DNA of 9,853 nt from JBHIFB01 sp046760905 (lineage in GTDB: Bacteria > Gemmatimonadota > CAZMKB01), in the NCBI GenBank assembly GCA_046760905.1, contig JBHIFB010000119.1, positions 1 through 9,853 of the forward strand, given 5' to 3'. Position numbers and translations under genes: made by a program. Positions 1-6,391 of the stretch are shown piece by piece (within the stretch, counting starts at the first letter, position 1; the number at the start of each line of letters is the position of its first letter). The notes beneath the pieces were generated by a model, which saw only the letters and a list, made by a program, of their open reading frames with translations, had not been told where the DNA came from and ran no database searches.

Positions 1-163
1 AGAATAGCAGGGAAGATGAGTACCGTTGACATTAGACGGGTCCCCGGATTGCACCTATCCCGGCGGTGAACCGCTGCCGGAATGCGGCAATATCAATGTG
101 GGTTCGGTTACCTGCGATGAGTCGATCGTCGATGAGTGGGTGGATGGTTACTCCTATTCAATT
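1..163 (+). pseudogene. Degraded dockerin-like repeat remnant of a surface or secreted protein
   Basis: Frame 2 from about base 44 reads TYPGGEPLPECG, then NINVGSVTCDESIVDEW and VDGYSYS. This resembles the paired repeats (G-D-V-x-C-D-G-x-V-D-x-x-D-x-x-x-L-x-x-Y-x-F-x-G-G-x-P-P-x-C) common at the C-termini of secreted proteins in FCB candidate phyla. Frame 1 at bases 10-42 reads GKMSTVDIRRV, like the first half of such a repeat (G-x-x-x-V-D-I-x-D-V), so the two pieces would join through a frameshift near base 43. The second repeat seems to lack a few residues between SIVD and EWVD. Frame 2 has a stop at 17-19 and the only start there is TTG at 26, so no intact gene is visible. Whether this is the tail of a gene cut off by the window edge or a true relic cannot be decided here. 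The resemblance is by eye. Confidence 0.35.
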
Positions 164-212
164 AAAGCTCTGTGGCTCCCAAGATCGCATTTGCACCATA
201 CTGCAGAATCTG

Positions 213-246
213 TTTCAAAGTTGAAAGCCGGACAATTTTATATAAT
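213..246 (+). promoter_or_regulatory. Possible promoter with overlapping palindrome upstream of the oxidase-like gene
   Basis: A perfect TATAAT lies at 241-246. TTGAAA at 221-226 could be a -35 element, but the spacer to TATAAT is only 14 nt; the offset hexamer TAATAT at 243-248 gives 16 nt with a poorer match. TTGAAA is also the right half of a perfect inverted repeat, TTTCAA-AG-TTGAAA (213-226), which could be an operator covering the -35. The surroundings are AT-rich and the next gene starts about 80 nt downstream. The suboptimal spacing keeps confidence low. Confidence 0.35.
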
Positions 247-326
247 ATAAACGAAAGGCGTATCTATATGGTGAGAAACTTCTATGGTCTCTCTTTGAAT
301 ATTTGTAAAGGGAAGGAGTGAGCATC

Positions 327-782
327 ATGCATACGATAGTAAGAAAATATGTGAAGACCGGTTTTTTCTTCCTGTGCTTCGGTCTACTGACTGGGCTGTA
401 TATGGTTGTCGGAGAGTATCTGCTGCCATTACCAGTGACTTCTCTTCTGGTGACTGCTCACACTCACATAATTCTCGTAGGTTTTATGATGATGATGATC
501 CTCGGTGTTGCACAATGGATGTTCCCTCGACCACGGGGGGAGAATCCTGCATATAGTCCAGCGGTTGCTGAGTTCGTGTTCTATACCATCACAATTGGAA
601 TCTCAATACGAAGTATAGGTGAGATAATCTCTGCTTTTCTTGAATCCCAATTTTTCATATTCTTGATAGTCATCGGCTCTGTGATAGAGGTTATCGCGAT
701 TTTCATGTTCTTCATAAACATATGGTCGAGGATACGTCCAGTTGGGAGCCAGATAAGAGAAGCCGCAGGTGAGAAGTTTTAA
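327..782 (+). CDS. Four-helix membrane protein resembling a segment of cbb3-type cytochrome oxidase subunit I
   Basis: This is a 151-aa, very hydrophobic protein with about four membrane segments (roughly residues 9-30, 42-66, 80-102 and 108-132). The second helix opens with A-H-T-H-I-I-L-V-G-F and ends in Q-W-M-F-P-R. That matches the H-x-H, G-F, G and M-x-P pattern around the low-spin haem ligand in helix II of CcoN-like haem-copper oxidase subunits; here the histidines are H45 and H47. The protein is about a third of full CcoN length and has no CuB ligand set, so it cannot be an oxidase alone. It belongs with the short stand-alone CcoN-like proteins seen in many bacteria and may bind haem or serve as an accessory subunit. 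The start is ATG 327, with AAGGAG at 313-318 spaced 8 nt. An in-frame GTG at 318 overlaps that ribosome-binding site and is less likely. No oxidase genes lie nearby. Confidence 0.8.
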   Translation: MHTIVRKYVKTGFFFLCFGLLTGLYMVVGEYLLPLPVTSLLVTAHTHIILVGFMMMMILGVAQWMFPRPRGENPAYSPAVAEFVFYTITIGISIRSIGEIISAFLESQFFIFLIVIGSVIEVIAIFMFFINIWSRIRPVGSQIREAAGEKF

Positions 783-786
783 AATA

Positions 787-933
787 ATGAATGTCAACCG
801 AACGAAAGCGTTTTCCCCGGTCGAATTCAGTCTTTACCCACCACCGGACAATCCTGCCAGCAAGTACAAAGAATATGCCCAGCTACTCCAGGACATATTG
901 CTGTATCCACAGAAGAGTCCGTCTCCCTTGTGA
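787..933 (+). CDS. Doubtful 48-aa ORF, possibly a gene relic
   Basis: ATG at 787 opens a 48-codon frame ending in TGA at 931-933, four bases after the stop of the oxidase-like gene. No convincing ribosome-binding site precedes it. The composition is protein-like: F-S-L-Y-P-P-P-D-N-P followed by an amphipathic K-Y-K-E-Y-A-Q-L-L-Q-D-I. The word SLYPPPD also occurs in the aminotransferase about 740 nt downstream (residues 113-119), with only third-base differences in those seven codons, so this could be a fragment of a diverged aminotransferase IV copy. A weaker resemblance is to the N-terminal strand of MTH1187/YkoF-type thiamine-binding proteins. It may equally be non-coding. No function is assigned. 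Confidence 0.2.
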   Translation: MNVNRTKAFSPVEFSLYPPPDNPASKYKEYAQLLQDILLYPQKSPSPL

Positions 934-1044
934 AGAGCATAATGCACTGGACCCTTAGAGGACGATCACCCGGCTGAAGCTTTTTCTGTAAGAGCCCCAG
1001 CGAGGATTTTGAAAATTTTGTTTCCTGAATCTCGATTATGACAC

Positions 1045-1073
1045 TTGACAGGCGAAAAGCTTTGGGTTAAAAA
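1045..1073 (+). promoter_or_regulatory. Putative sigma70-type promoter of the long operon
   Basis: A perfect -35 hexamer TTGACA (1045-1050) is followed after 17 nt by TAAAAA (1068-1073), a 4/6 match to TATAAT, in a locally AT-rich stretch. Transcription would begin near 1080, giving a leader of about 150 nt before the aminotransferase ATG at 1233. I see no better promoter between the downstream terminator and that gene, so this is the best candidate for the seven-gene run. Confidence 0.4.
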
Positions 1074-1121
1074 TAAGAGTGATCCGGAGCTAGACTCAAT
1101 CCCCCAAGTACGGACTCATCT

Positions 1122-1164
1122 CCCTGCCACTCGCCCCGGCAGCTTCGAGAGGCAGGGTTTTTGT
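1122..1164 (+). terminator. Strong intrinsic terminator, possibly an attenuator in the operon leader
   Basis: CCCTGCC-A-CTCG (1122-1133) pairs with CGAG-A-GGCAGGG (1146-1157): 7 bp, one A/A mismatch, then 4 bp, closing a 12-nt loop. It is followed by TTTTTGTT (1158-1164 and beyond). It may end transcription from the left-hand genes. It also lies downstream of the putative promoter at 1045 and 70 nt upstream of the aminotransferase start, so it could act as a leader attenuator. CTCGCCCC (1130-1137) is exactly complementary to GGGGCGAG (1175-1182) beyond the terminator, which gives a competing structure. No T-box hallmark (TGGNACCGCG) is visible. Confidence 0.7.
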
Positions 1165-1232
1165 TACGAGGTGAGGGGCGAGGGTGAACATTTTAAAGGG
1201 TAGCAGGATATGTCTGCCGGGAGAGGAAAACA

Positions 1233-2117
1233 ATGCTTTTCTATGTGAACGACAGGCTCGTACCGCAGGAGGAGGCTGTAATATCGGCCACAGACAGAGG
1301 GTTCATATACGGTGACGGTATCTTTGAGACGCTACTTCTACGAGGCGGAAAGGTATTCAGGATGATGGACCACCTGAGGCGGCTTGGGGAATCAGCATCT
1401 ATCATCCGCTTAAAGCTACCGTGGTCGCAGGAGCAACTTGCTGAAAAAATCCGGCTGACTGTGGGTGAGAACCGTGCCAGCGAAGGAATAATCAGGGTGA
1501 ATGTGTCAAGGGGCGTGGGTAGCTGGCGCCTGACTACAAAGGGGGCAGACGAACCGACACTTATAATAAGTCTATATCCACCTCCCGATTACCCCCCTGA
1601 GACATACACGAAAGGATGGCCGGTGATTGTGGCGAAGGGGGCCATGGCAATGGATCCTGTCATCCCGGGGAGGGCGAAGACGACGAACCGGTTGAATCTT
1701 ATTCTCGCCAAGCGTGAAGCGGAGGATGTGGGTGCGATGGAAGCGCTACTGCTTGGCAGAAGCGGCCATCTCACAGAAGGTACGAGTACGAATCTGTTCT
1801 TCTATTCCGGTGGCAAACTCTTCACACCCTCACAGGAGACCGGCATTCTCAGGGGAGTAACGAGAGAGATAGTGATCGATATCGCAAGACGGCTCGATAT
1901 AGATGTCACCGAGGGATTCTTCAAACCCTCAGAGCTTCACTCCTCAAATGAGGCCTTCCTCACATTCACGACAGCCGGGGTTGTGCCCATCAACAGTGTC
2001 GATGGCATTGTCATCGGTGATGGCGGGGTGGGACCGGTGACCAGGAAAATCATGAAGGCTTATGGGGAAGTGGTTGAGAGGGAAACCCGGGAGGTCGCAG
2101 ACGGAGTAAAGGAATAG
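1233..2117 (+). CDS. PLP-dependent class IV aminotransferase (BCAT / D-amino acid aminotransferase / ADC lyase fold)
   Basis: This 294-aa enzyme has the usual length for fold-type IV PLP enzymes. The N-terminal D-R-G-F-x-Y-G-D-G-I-F-E-T-L (residues 21-34) is the family signature. K149 in G-R-A-K-T-T-N-R-L-N is the expected Schiff-base lysine, followed by the conserved L-A-K-R-E-A (158-163). L-T-E-G-T-S-T-N-L-F-F (180-190) supplies E182, which contacts the PLP pyridine nitrogen, and the phosphate-binding G-I-L-R-G-V-T-R is at 204-211. Members make branched-chain amino acids (IlvE), D-amino acids (Dat) or p-aminobenzoate (PabC). The motifs visible here do not separate these, although EGTSTNLFF and the short length lean towards Dat or PabC-like proteins. 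The start is ATG 1233 with AGAGG spaced 6 nt. It heads the compact operon, and the next gene begins 6 nt after its stop. Confidence 0.9.
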   Translation: MLFYVNDRLVPQEEAVISATDRGFIYGDGIFETLLLRGGKVFRMMDHLRRLGESASIIRLKLPWSQEQLAEKIRLTVGENRASEGIIRVNVSRGVGSWRLTTKGADEPTLIISLYPPPDYPPETYTKGWPVIVAKGAMAMDPVIPGRAKTTNRLNLILAKREAEDVGAMEALLLGRSGHLTEGTSTNLFFYSGGKLFTPSQETGILRGVTREIVIDIARRLDIDVTEGFFKPSELHSSNEAFLTFTTAGVVPINSVDGIVIGDGGVGPVTRKIMKAYGEVVERETREVADGVKE

Positions 2118-2123
2118 GGATCT

Positions 2124-3464
2124 GTGGGATTGAGGTCGCACCGGATAGATTGTATCAGAGCACTTGCACCGGTTTTCGCCTCTATGCTGATCTGTGCGGG
2201 ATCATTGCAGGCATATTCACATATGGATGACTATGTAACCGAGGGGGAGGAGCAATCGGTGACCCTGCGGTCAACGGATTCGGATGAGGCAGTCAAGGCG
2301 CGTGTATATCAGCACTTCAGTAAGGAGGTAGTGGATAGAGGCAAGGAATACAGGAACACGAAGTATGTGATGTTCTTCATGCGAATTGGTATCTCAATCG
2401 TTTTTCTATCAATAATAGTGTGGATCCGTGGTGCGAGGTGGATCGGTTACCTGTCCGATTCACCCTCTTCCGATAAAAGCTGGCTGATCGCAGGAATTGT
2501 GGCCGCCATTCTCACGGTTGCCATTTCCGCCGTGACACTGCCAGTTAATATCTACTCGGGCTATATCCATGAGCATGCCTTTGGTCTCTCGACGCGGGAT
2601 CTGTCCGGCTGGTTATTTGATCTGGGAAAGTATGTCACTATCCAGGTAGTTCTGGCCTTCATCATCTTCGCGGGTCTTTACAGAATCATGGCCGCCTTCC
2701 CCTCGGCGTGGTGGATCGTGTCTGCAGCGGTTTTCAGCCTGTTCACCGTCGCAATGACTGCCCTCTCACCTCTCATCATAGATCCTCTTTTTAATAAATT
2801 CACCCCACTCGAAGATGAGGATTTGAAGAAAGATGTGATCGAACTCGCAAAAGATGCCGGGATCGAAGTCGACAAGGTCTATAAGATGAATGCGAGCCTC
2901 AGAACCCGGAAACTCAACGCATACTTCACAGGTCTGGGAAAAACCAAGAGGGTCATCCTCTACGATACGCTGCTTTCGAAATCCAGCCCATCAGAGGTGA
3001 AGATGGTATTGGCCCATGAGATCGGGCACTGGAAGAGGAACCATCTCTGGAAAGGATTGCTTCTTGCAAGCTCAGGCACCTTCATCGTAGTATTCATCAT
3101 TTCAAGGGTGCTTGCGAGTCCATTCGCACTGAACCGGGGAATCGCCTCGTTCGATGACCCGGCGGGTGTTCCCCTCATCATGCTAATCGTGTTGCTTTTG
3201 GGCTTCTTATCGATGCCGATTCAAAACGCTATCTCACGGCACTTCGAGAACCAGGCGGATATGGATTCACTGATTCTGACAGAAGACCCTGACACTTTCA
3301 TTCGAGTCGAGGAGAAGATGGGCAGAACGAATCTCAATGATGTGGATCCCAATCCATTGATAAAATGGCTGCTTTTCACTCACCCATCCACCATGGAGCG
3401 GATTCTCGTTGCAGAGAAGTTCAAAAGGCAAAGGCCTTTTGAAAATGCAGAGGAGAGAATATGA
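2124..3464 (+). CDS. M48 family membrane zinc protease, Ste24/CAAX-prenyl-protease-1 type
   Basis: This is a 446-aa integral-membrane metalloprotease. The zinc motif is H-E-I-G-H at residues 298-302, and the third ligand is E375 in S-R-H-F-E-N-Q-A-D, the S-R-x-x-E-x-x-A-D signature of M48. Further Ste24 hallmarks are the N-A-Y-F-T-G-L-G block (265-272), I-D-P-L-F-N-K-F-T-P-L (219-229) and the C-terminal T-H-P-S (419-422). Hydrophobic helices lie near 83-101, 119-143, 169-189, 194-216, 309-330 and 348-366. An N-terminal hydrophobic stretch (residues 13-30) ending in S-L-Q-A looks like a signal peptide or first anchor. Bacterial Ste24 homologues act in membrane-protein turnover rather than CAAX processing, and the substrate is unknown. 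The start is GTG 2124 with a weak AGGGAT upstream; an in-frame ATG at 2184 is an alternative. The stop overlaps the GlyRS start as ATGA. Confidence 0.93.
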   Translation: MGLRSHRIDCIRALAPVFASMLICAGSLQAYSHMDDYVTEGEEQSVTLRSTDSDEAVKARVYQHFSKEVVDRGKEYRNTKYVMFFMRIGISIVFLSIIVWIRGARWIGYLSDSPSSDKSWLIAGIVAAILTVAISAVTLPVNIYSGYIHEHAFGLSTRDLSGWLFDLGKYVTIQVVLAFIIFAGLYRIMAAFPSAWWIVSAAVFSLFTVAMTALSPLIIDPLFNKFTPLEDEDLKKDVIELAKDAGIEVDKVYKMNASLRTRKLNAYFTGLGKTKRVILYDTLLSKSSPSEVKMVLAHEIGHWKRNHLWKGLLLASSGTFIVVFIISRVLASPFALNRGIASFDDPAGVPLIMLIVLLLGFLSMPIQNAISRHFENQADMDSLILTEDPDTFIRVEEKMGRTNLNDVDPNPLIKWLLFTHPSTMERILVAEKFKRQRPFENAEERI

Positions 3465-4768
3465 GAGGAAATGAGAAAGACACTATGGATAAGATAGTCT
3501 CTTTGTGCAAGAGGCGAGGCTACATTTACCAGTCCAGTGAGATATATGGTGGCATAGGCTCATGCTGGGATTACGGGCCACTCGGGGTGGAGCTTAAGAA
3601 AAACATAAGAAACTACTGGTGGAAATGGATGACCCAGCTTCGCGATGACGTCGTCGGGGTAGATGCGGCGATCATGATGCACCCGAAAGTCTGGGAAGCC
3701 TCTGGCCATGTGGAAGGTTTCACCGATCCTCTCGTCGACTGCAAGAAGTGCAAGAGAAGGTTCAGGGCCGACGAGATCCAGGACACAGCCTGCCCGGAGT
3801 GCGGCGGGGAGTTGACTGATGTCAGACAGTTCAATCTGATGTTCAAAACGCATATGGGAGCCGTCGAGGAGGAAGCGAGCCTCATCTACCTCAGGCCTGA
3901 GACGGCGCAGGGGATCTACGTGAATTTCCTGAATGTGCTTAACTCATCAAGGAAGAAGATACCCTTCGGTATCGCGCAGGTGGGTAAGGCTTTCAGGAAC
4001 GAGATTACGCCCGGAAACTTCATTTTCCGGACGAGGGAATTCGAGCAGATGGAGATGCAGTTCTTCGTGAAACCCGGGACCGATGGGGAATGGCTCGAAT
4101 ACTGGAAGAACCAGAGGATGGAGTGGTACCATTCCCTGGGCATAAGGGAGGAGAAGATAAGGTTCTATCAGCATGAGAAAAAGGAATTAGCTCATTATGC
4201 GAAGGTGGCTTACGATATCATGTACGAGTATCCTTTCGGATGGAAAGAGCTCGAGGGCATCCACAACAGGACTGATTATGATCTGAAGCGACATATCGAA
4301 TTCTCCGGCAAGGATCTATCGTATTTCGACGATGAGGCAAAAGAGAGGTATGTGCCATACATCATCGAGACCTCAGCAGGTCTCGACAGGACACTGCTTA
4401 CCTGCCTAGTCGATGGATATGACGAAGAGGTGGTAGGGGGGGAGAAGAGGGTGGTTTTGAGGCTTTCTGCCAAGATAGCTCCTGTCGTAGCCGGTGTGTT
4501 CCCGCTCGTGAAACGTGACGGTATGCCGGAAATAGCAAGGAAGATTTATGAAGATCTGAAAAGGCACTTCCGGGTATTCTACGACGAGTCGGGTGCGATC
4601 GGGAGAAGATACAGGAGACAGGACGAGGCCGGTACACCGTTTGCTGTCACCGTCGATTCGCAGACGCTCGAGGATGAAACGGTGACAGTGCGTCACAGGG
4701 ACAGCATGGAGCAGGATCGCCTGAAGATAGGTGAGTTGAGATCGAAGCTCGAAGAGTTGATTGCGTGA
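3461..4768 (+). CDS. glyS: Glycyl-tRNA synthetase, single-chain alpha2 type
   Basis: This class II synthetase charges tRNA-Gly with glycine. It is 435 aa, near the 430-460 usual for the bacterial/archaeal-eukaryal alpha2 form rather than the alpha2beta2 GlyQ/GlyS form. Motif 1 begins Q-S-S-E-I-Y-G-G (24-31) and D-Y-G-P-L-G-V-E-L (37-45). A zinc knuckle has cysteines C94, C97, C111 and C114. L-R-P-E-T-A-Q-G-I (144-152) and motif 2, G-K-A-F-R-N-E-I-T-P and F-R-T-R-E-F-E-Q-M-E (175-198), are intact, as is motif 3 with S-A-G-L-D-R-T-L-L (305-313). The anticodon-binding domain follows, with V-T-V-D-S-Q-T-L-E-D-E-T-V-T-V-R near 396-411. The start is ATG 3461, with AGGAG at 3451-3455 and a 4-nt ATGA overlap that suggests translational coupling. 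ATG 3485 (residue 9) is an alternative that agrees with some family N-termini. Confidence 0.97.
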   Translation: MRGNEKDTMDKIVSLCKRRGYIYQSSEIYGGIGSCWDYGPLGVELKKNIRNYWWKWMTQLRDDVVGVDAAIMMHPKVWEASGHVEGFTDPLVDCKKCKRRFRADEIQDTACPECGGELTDVRQFNLMFKTHMGAVEEEASLIYLRPETAQGIYVNFLNVLNSSRKKIPFGIAQVGKAFRNEITPGNFIFRTREFEQMEMQFFVKPGTDGEWLEYWKNQRMEWYHSLGIREEKIRFYQHEKKELAHYAKVAYDIMYEYPFGWKELEGIHNRTDYDLKRHIEFSGKDLSYFDDEAKERYVPYIIETSAGLDRTLLTCLVDGYDEEVVGGEKRVVLRLSAKIAPVVAGVFPLVKRDGMPEIARKIYEDLKRHFRVFYDESGAIGRRYRRQDEAGTPFAVTVDSQTLEDETVTVRHRDSMEQDRLKIGELRSKLEELIA

Positions 4769-4772
4769 GGTG

Positions 4773-6266
4773 ATGAAGAACAAGGAAGTTTTCAGTTCGA
4801 GATGGCACCTCATAATGGCCACCCTTGGAATGGCTGTGGGTACCGGGAACATCTGGAGGTTTCCAAGGATGGTGGCTCAGAACGGAGGCGGTTCCTTCCT
4901 GGTCCCCTGGATGATCTTCCTTTTCACATGGTCCATCCCCCTCATCATAGTTGAGTTCGCCATCGGGAAGCGGTCGGGCATGGGTACGGTGGGATCGTTC
5001 TCGGCCATCGTGGGCAAGGGCTATGCATGGATGGGAGCTTTTGTCGGATTCTGCACGATGGCGATCATGTTCTATTATTCAGTCGTCACCGGCTGGTGTA
5101 TGAGGTACATACTGGCATCGGGATTCGGAATGTTGAGTTCGGCCGACCCCGCTTCCAACTGGGATGCTTTCGCATCATCTTCGTGGCAGCCGCTCCTGTT
5201 CCATTTCATCGCGATTGTCTCATGCTCTGTGATCGTTTTCAGGGGTATCGTGGGCGGAATCGAGAAGGTAATCCGTGTCATCGTACCTCTTCTTTTCCTC
5301 CTTCTGATAGTGGCTGCCGTGAGAGCTCTTACCCTTCCGGGTGCCAGTCTCGGGCTAACGTTTCTTTTCAAGCCGAGCGTGGAGCACCTCTTCTCATACA
5401 GGGTGTGGCTCGAGGCACTCTCACAATCGGCCTGGTCGACCGGTGCCGGATGGGGCCTGGTGCTCACCTACGCCATATATTCCAGTAAGAGAGAGGACGT
5501 TGCCCTCAATTCGTTTCTGACCGGTCTTGGCAACAACTCAGCCTCGCTACTTGCCGCGATGGCGGTGCTGCCGACGGTTTTCTCAATCCTTCCCTACGAT
5601 AACGCTATGGAAGCCATATCCTCCGATAACATCGGCCTCACATTTAAATGGATTCCGTATCTTTTTAACAAGCTCCCGCTCGGGCGATTCTTCATGACCA
5701 CCTTCTTCTTTGCCCTCACCCTCGCCGCGATCTCTTCTTTGATATCCATGCTCGAGCTCTCCGGCCGCATATTCATGGATATGGGGCTGGACAGGAGGCG
5801 GGCTATCACAATCGTGACTGTGGCCGGTTTTCTCTTAGGAATCCCCTCGGCGCTATCCATGGGCTTCTTCCATAATCAGGATTGGGTGTGGGGAATAGGG
5901 CTTCTCGTGAGTGGCCTCTTCTTCGCCGTGTCGGTGATGAGTTACGGTCCCGGGAAATTCAGGAAAGAGCTCATAAACCTGCCCGGCAACGATATGCGCG
6001 TGGGCAGGTGGTTCGACGTGATGATCATGTACGTGATACCGATCGAGTTCGTGCTGATGATAGTGTGGTGGTTCACTCAGGCGGTGACTGTATACGACAG
6101 GGAGGGATGGTGGAATCCCTTCCACAGCACGAGCCTGGGGACATGTCTTCTTCAGTGGGTGGGCATGATCATCGTTTTCAAATTGATAAATGACTTCCTC
6201 TGGGATAAGACATTCAGGAGAATCCCCATCCAGGATCAGGTGGCAGCCGAACGGGGGCAGGTGTGA
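4773..6266 (+). CDS. Sodium-dependent amino-acid symporter of the NSS (SNF, LeuT-fold) family, MetP-like
   Basis: This is a 497-aa polytopic transporter with about 12 helices. TM1 carries the unwound signature V-G-T-G-N-I-W-R-F-P (22-31), then N-G-G-G-S-F-L-V-P (37-45) and E61 in I-V-E-F, matching LeuT. TM3 has F-Y-Y-S-V-V-T-G-W (100-108), TM6 the Ser/Gly-rich S-T-G-A-G-W-G-L-V-L-T-Y-A (222-234), and TM8 the Na2-site-like S-S pair (321-322). The immediate downstream partner is a MetS-like small subunit, which points to methionine/alanine-type import as described for Corynebacterium MetPS; substrate assignment is inference. ATG 4773 gives an N-terminus typical of the family but its GAGG (4767-4770) is very close. 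TTG 4761, overlapping glyS by 8 nt with GAAGAG at 4751-4756, is a possible longer start. Confidence 0.93.
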   Translation: MKNKEVFSSRWHLIMATLGMAVGTGNIWRFPRMVAQNGGGSFLVPWMIFLFTWSIPLIIVEFAIGKRSGMGTVGSFSAIVGKGYAWMGAFVGFCTMAIMFYYSVVTGWCMRYILASGFGMLSSADPASNWDAFASSSWQPLLFHFIAIVSCSVIVFRGIVGGIEKVIRVIVPLLFLLLIVAAVRALTLPGASLGLTFLFKPSVEHLFSYRVWLEALSQSAWSTGAGWGLVLTYAIYSSKREDVALNSFLTGLGNNSASLLAAMAVLPTVFSILPYDNAMEAISSDNIGLTFKWIPYLFNKLPLGRFFMTTFFFALTLAAISSLISMLELSGRIFMDMGLDRRRAITIVTVAGFLLGIPSALSMGFFHNQDWVWGIGLLVSGLFFAVSVMSYGPGKFRKELINLPGNDMRVGRWFDVMIMYVIPIEFVLMIVWWFTQAVTVYDREGWWNPFHSTSLGTCLLQWVGMIIVFKLINDFLWDKTFRRIPIQDQVAAERGQV

Positions 6267-6267
6267 A

Positions 6268-6390
6268 ATGGATTCCATCACGGTGATAATGATGTTTATG
6301 ATCCTGGGCGGGGTTTGGGGTGGATTCGCATACGCAATATGGTTCGCTCTGAAAAAGGAAGAGAGAAAGAAAAAAGGGGGTGGTTCGTGA
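6268..6390 (+). CDS. MetS-like small subunit of the NSS amino-acid importer
   Basis: This 40-aa single-span protein starts 1 nt after the symporter stop (ATG 6268, AGGTG at 6259-6263). Residues 3-27 form one helix containing I-M-M-F-M-I-L-G-G-V-W-G-G-F and then A-I-W-F-A-L, followed by a basic tail (K-K-E-E-R-K-K-K). The pattern I-M-M-x-x-x-I-L-G-x-x-W-G-G is typical of the small subunits (MetS, methionine/alanine importer small subunit family) encoded directly after NSS transporters. In Corynebacterium glutamicum MetS is needed for MetP activity. The match rests on the motif, the size and the strict position. The gene is easily missed because of its length, and a longer in-frame reading from 6190 inside the symporter gene is not credible. 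Confidence 0.85.
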   Translation: MDSITVIMMFMILGGVWGGFAYAIWFALKKEERKKKGGGS

Positions 6391-6391
6391 T

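Larger units (their letters stand above)
783..1232. other. 450-nt gene-poor gap
   Basis: No well-supported gene lies here. The left part holds a doubtful 48-codon ORF (787-933). Bases 934-1044 show nothing I can assign on either strand. The right part carries a putative promoter (1045-1073), an imperfect direct repeat with a 20-nt period (GACTCAATCCCCC at 1093 and GACTCATCTCCCT at 1113) and an intrinsic terminator (1122-1164). The aminotransferase ribosome-binding site AGAGG is at 1222-1226. Confidence 0.5.

Noticed and set aside
268..321. 17-codon ORF in the leader of the CcoN-like gene, as a real gene
   Set aside because: It is too short and has no recognisable sequence pattern; kept only as a possible leader peptide in the findings.
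1075..1232. T-box riboswitch in front of the aminotransferase
   Set aside because: The conserved TGGNACCGCG antiterminator sequence and stem I motifs are absent.
6190..6267. Longer start for the small symporter subunit within the end of the symporter gene
   Set aside because: The extension is an out-of-frame reading of the symporter C-terminus, is hydrophilic, and would give the small subunit an N-terminus unlike its family; ATG 6268 has its own ribosome-binding site.
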